Source of the DNA: Anaerobranca gottschalkii DSM 13577
Lineage (GTDB): Bacteria; Bacillota; Proteinivoracia; Proteinivoracales; Proteinivoracaceae
Assembly: GCF_900111575.1 (NCBI RefSeq)
Contig: NZ_FOIF01000020.1
Location: 1 to 33,664 of the forward strand
DNA length: 33,664 nucleotides
Direction: 5' to 3'
Under the pieces are notes generated by a model. It saw only the letters and a list, made by a program, of their open reading frames with translations, made no database searches and was not told the origin of the DNA. Within the stretch, counting starts at the first letter, position 1; each line of letters opens with the position of its first letter. Shown here in pieces: positions 31,831 through 33,664 of the stretch. A program made the translations under genes and the position numbers.

Positions 31831-32538
31831 TTAATGACCACCTAAATAGGCCTTTTTCACTTTATCATCATTTTTCAAATCTTCAGCTTTCCCTTGATGA
31901 ACGATCTTTCCCGTTTCTAAAATATAGCCGTAATCGGCGATATTTAATGCTTGAACTGCATTTTGCTCTACTAGTAAAATTGTAGTCCCTTCTTCCTTTA
32001 TTTGCTTGATAATTTGAAAGATATTTTTAACTATTAATGGTGCTAAACCTAGAGAAGGTTCATCAAGTAATAACAGTTTGGGTTTTGCCATCAAAGCCCT
32101 TCCTATAGCTAACATTTGCTGTTCCCCACCAGATAATGTTCCGGCAATTTGTTTTTTCCTCTCCTTTAAAATTGGAAAGTAATTATATACCCTTTCAAAG
32201 GTTTGAGGAATATTTTTTTTATCTTTTCGAGTATATGAACCTATTTTTAAGTTTTCTTCAACAGTCAACTCAGGAAAAATCTGTCGTCCTTCTGGTGATT
32301 GAACTATCCCTTCTGCAACTATTCTCTCTACCGATAATTTAGTTAAATCTTTTCCCATAAATTCAATTGAACCACTTTTAACTGGAAGGATCCCTGAAAT
32401 AGCTTTAAGGGTAGAGGTTTTTCCGGCACCATTTGCCCCTAATAAAGTGACAATTTTACCTTCTGGAACTTCCAAAGAAACATCCTTCAAAGCATGGATA
32501 TAGCCATAAAAACAATTGACAGCTGAAAGCTTTAACAT
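31831..32538 (-). CDS. livF: Branched-chain amino acid ABC transporter ATPase LivF
   Basis: A 235-aa ATPase with Walker A GANGAGKT (34-41), signature LSGGEQQMLAIGRA and Walker B LLLLDEPSLGLAP; this combination and the length are LivF-like. It overlaps livG by 7 bp and is translated just after it. GGAAGAGGT precedes the ATG. It needs the LivH/LivM permeases, which are not visible. Confidence 0.93.
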   Translation of the reverse strand: MLKLSAVNCFYGYIHALKDVSLEVPEGKIVTLLGANGAGKTSTLKAISGILPVKSGSIEFMGKDLTKLSVERIVAEGIVQSPEGRQIFPELTVEENLKIGSYTRKDKKNIPQTFERVYNYFPILKERKKQIAGTLSGGEQQMLAIGRALMAKPKLLLLDEPSLGLAPLIVKNIFQIIKQIKEEGTTILLVEQNAVQALNIADYGYILETGKIVHQGKAEDLKNDDKVKKAYLGGH

Positions 32539-33317
32539 ACCTCTTCCCCCTTCCCTAAATAGGCCTCTTGTACACCTTGATCCTTTTGTATTTCCCCAGG
32601 GGTTCCTTCCGCTATCTTCTTGCCAAAGTTTATGGCACAGATTCTTTCACAAATATCCATTACTAATCCCATATCATGCTCTACTAGTAAAACTGTAATA
32701 TCCAATTCATCTCTAATTTTCTTTATTAGTTTAGCTAGTTCTTTTGTTTCAGTACTATTCATACCTGCTGCCGGTTCATCTAATATCAATAACCTAGGTC
32801 TAGAAATCAATGCTCTCCCTAACTCAATTAATTTTTGAGTACCATAGGATTGGGCGGCAGCTGGCAAATTTTCTAACCCTTTAAGACCTAAAAACTCTAT
32901 AATTTCCATTGCTTTTTCCTTTACCCTTTTTTCTTCCTTTACAATATAAGGTAACTTAAAACCTTCTGCTAATATATTTCCTTTAGTTCTACAATGTTCC
33001 CCTACCATAATATTTTCCAAAACTGTCATCATCTTGAAAAGCTCAACATTTTGAAAGGTCCTAGCTAATCCTTGACCAATAATTTGGTGAACCTTTAGTT
33101 TTACTAAATCAATTTCTTCATCAACTTTACAAAAGATAACTTTCCCCTGATCAGGTTTATAAAACCCACTGATACAGTTAAAGATTGTAGTTTTACCAGC
33201 ACCATTAGGACCGATGAGACCATAGATGCTTTTTCGGGGAACTGTAAATGATACATCATCTACTGCTTTTAACCCACCAAAACTTATTGATAAGTTCTCA
33301 ACTTTTAAAATTTCCAT
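32532..33317 (-). CDS. livG: Branched-chain amino acid ABC transporter ATPase LivG
   Basis: A 261-aa ATPase with Walker A GPNGAGKT (36-43), a LivG-type degenerate signature (QSYGTQKLIELGRALI) and Walker B RLLILDEPAAGM. It lies upstream of livF with a 7-bp overlap. Its 5' side is not preceded by livM or livH as is usual: the DNA from about 33400 belongs to an insertion sequence. Whether this is an IS-broken operon or the native promoter cannot be decided from the window. Confidence 0.93.
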   Translation of the reverse strand: MEILKVENLSISFGGLKAVDDVSFTVPRKSIYGLIGPNGAGKTTIFNCISGFYKPDQGKVIFCKVDEEIDLVKLKVHQIIGQGLARTFQNVELFKMMTVLENIMVGEHCRTKGNILAEGFKLPYIVKEEKRVKEKAMEIIEFLGLKGLENLPAAAQSYGTQKLIELGRALISRPRLLILDEPAAGMNSTETKELAKLIKKIRDELDITVLLVEHDMGLVMDICERICAINFGKKIAEGTPGEIQKDQGVQEAYLGKGEEVC

Positions 33318-33406
33318 CTCTATCCCCCCATCTTTGCACCCGTATTGTAAAACTTTTTTTATATAAAAGTAGCTTAAACAACCTTTATTTATAGCTTTTT
33401 ACAAAA

Positions 33407-33500
33407 AACAACTTGCCACCCCCTTAATCTTCGTTCATAATTGAGGTACACACACCAAATAAACAAAGAAAGAAAGGAGTGACAAGTTGTTACCTCAATT
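33407..33500 (+). other. Overlapping alternative inverted repeats at the transposase start
   Basis: AACAACTTGCCAC (33407-33419) pairs with GTGACAAGTTGTT (33479-33491) with one mismatch; AATTGAGGTA (33439-33448) pairs with TACCTCAATT (33491-33500). The two 3' arms share a base and both lie over the ribosome site and start codon, so the hairpins compete or stack and would hide the start. This may be the left end of the IS and a translational brake. Confidence 0.6.
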
Positions 33501-33664
33501 TATAACATATTGTTTAGAAATAATCAAGCAGCAAAATGAAATTATCTGTACTTTAATTACTTTGCTTATTAAAAAGAGTGTGTTTAATAAACCTTCAAAG
33601 GAACCAGTTAATAAACCATATAGGAAACTTCAGGTGGATGAGCTCCCTGTAGTTGAGAAGTTAG
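33487..33664 (+). CDS. Probable insertion-sequence transposase, N-terminal fragment (cut by the window end)
   Basis: An open frame of 59 codons continuing past the window. The start is TTG at 33487, 7 nt after GGAG. The product begins with a hydrophobic or amphipathic stretch (LPQFITYCLEIIKQQNEII) and then a basic region (NKPYRKLQVDELPVVEKL), a pattern I associate with IS transposases. The exact family is not certain. Upstream repeats that mask the start support an IS origin. It lies in opposite orientation to livG. Confidence 0.6.
   Translation, partial: MLPQFITYCLEIIKQQNEIICTLITLLIKKSVFNKPSKEPVNKPYRKLQVDELPVVEKL

Overview
The window is AT-rich DNA from an anaerobic low-GC Firmicute of the Clostridia type. 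Evidence for this is strong AGGAGG-type ribosome sites before nearly every gene, frequent TTG/GTG starts, a Gram-positive type (ResB/CcsA) cytochrome c maturation system, an NAD(P)-type glutamate dehydrogenase, an M3/PepF peptidase and a lactate operon of the acetogen/clostridial kind. I suspect an Anaerobranca/Proteinivoraceae-like organism, but that is a guess from general character, not from a marker gene. No rRNA, tRNA or CRISPR array was found.

Layout. (1) 68-3338, minus strand: resB-ccsA-nrfA, a pentahaem ammonia-forming nitrite reductase with its own haem-attachment machinery. (2) 3430-4799: a DUF2797 zinc-type protein and a divergent Nudix hydrolase ending in a strong bidirectional terminator. 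(3) 4903-12225, minus strand: a complete lactate-utilisation locus, namely lactate permease, FadR-type regulator, LarA lactate racemase, EtfB, ferredoxin-fused EtfA and a GlcD/LctD flavoprotein. Two near-identical palindromes (TGGTCWGACCA) lie before larA and before lctP, so one regulator probably controls both transcription units. (4) 12634-14753: an OmpR-type two-component system. (5) 15067-17386: two overlapping paralogous amidohydrolases. (6) 17561-20997: a secreted/anchored small protein, a DUF2062 membrane protein, an ECF sigma factor with its membrane anti-sigma-like partner, and an unrecognised 219-aa protein. (7) 21297-26135: an orphan pseudopilin, glutamate dehydrogenase, an unusual SpsF-like/methyltransferase fusion and oligoendopeptidase F. 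(8) 26256-33317, minus strand: livG-livF-livK (no permease genes in the window), an alpha/beta hydrolase, and a thiolase-fold pair flanking a CoA-transferase. (9) 33487-33664: the 5' end of a probable insertion-sequence transposase running off the window.

The most striking structure is a roughly 270-bp noncoding element present twice, in opposite orientation (14776-15044 and 21008-21278). The copies differ at only about eight positions by eye. Each copy sits inside the shared terminator of a convergent gene pair, and the whole terminator hairpin (22-24 bp) is duplicated on both sides as if it were the target-site duplication. The element has imperfect terminal inverted repeats and a nearly full-length foldback, which makes it a terminator-seeking MITE-like element or mobile structured RNA. 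The second candidate for new biology is the cluster at 26256-29626: two divergent FabH-like enzymes, neither with the standard Cys-His-Asn triad, bracket a CoA-transferase of the 4-hydroxybutyrate type.

Metabolically the window fits an organism that imports lactate, racemises it, oxidises it through an electron-confurcating lactate dehydrogenase, ferments amino acids and peptides (glutamate dehydrogenase, PepF, Liv uptake), and can reduce nitrite to ammonium outside the membrane.
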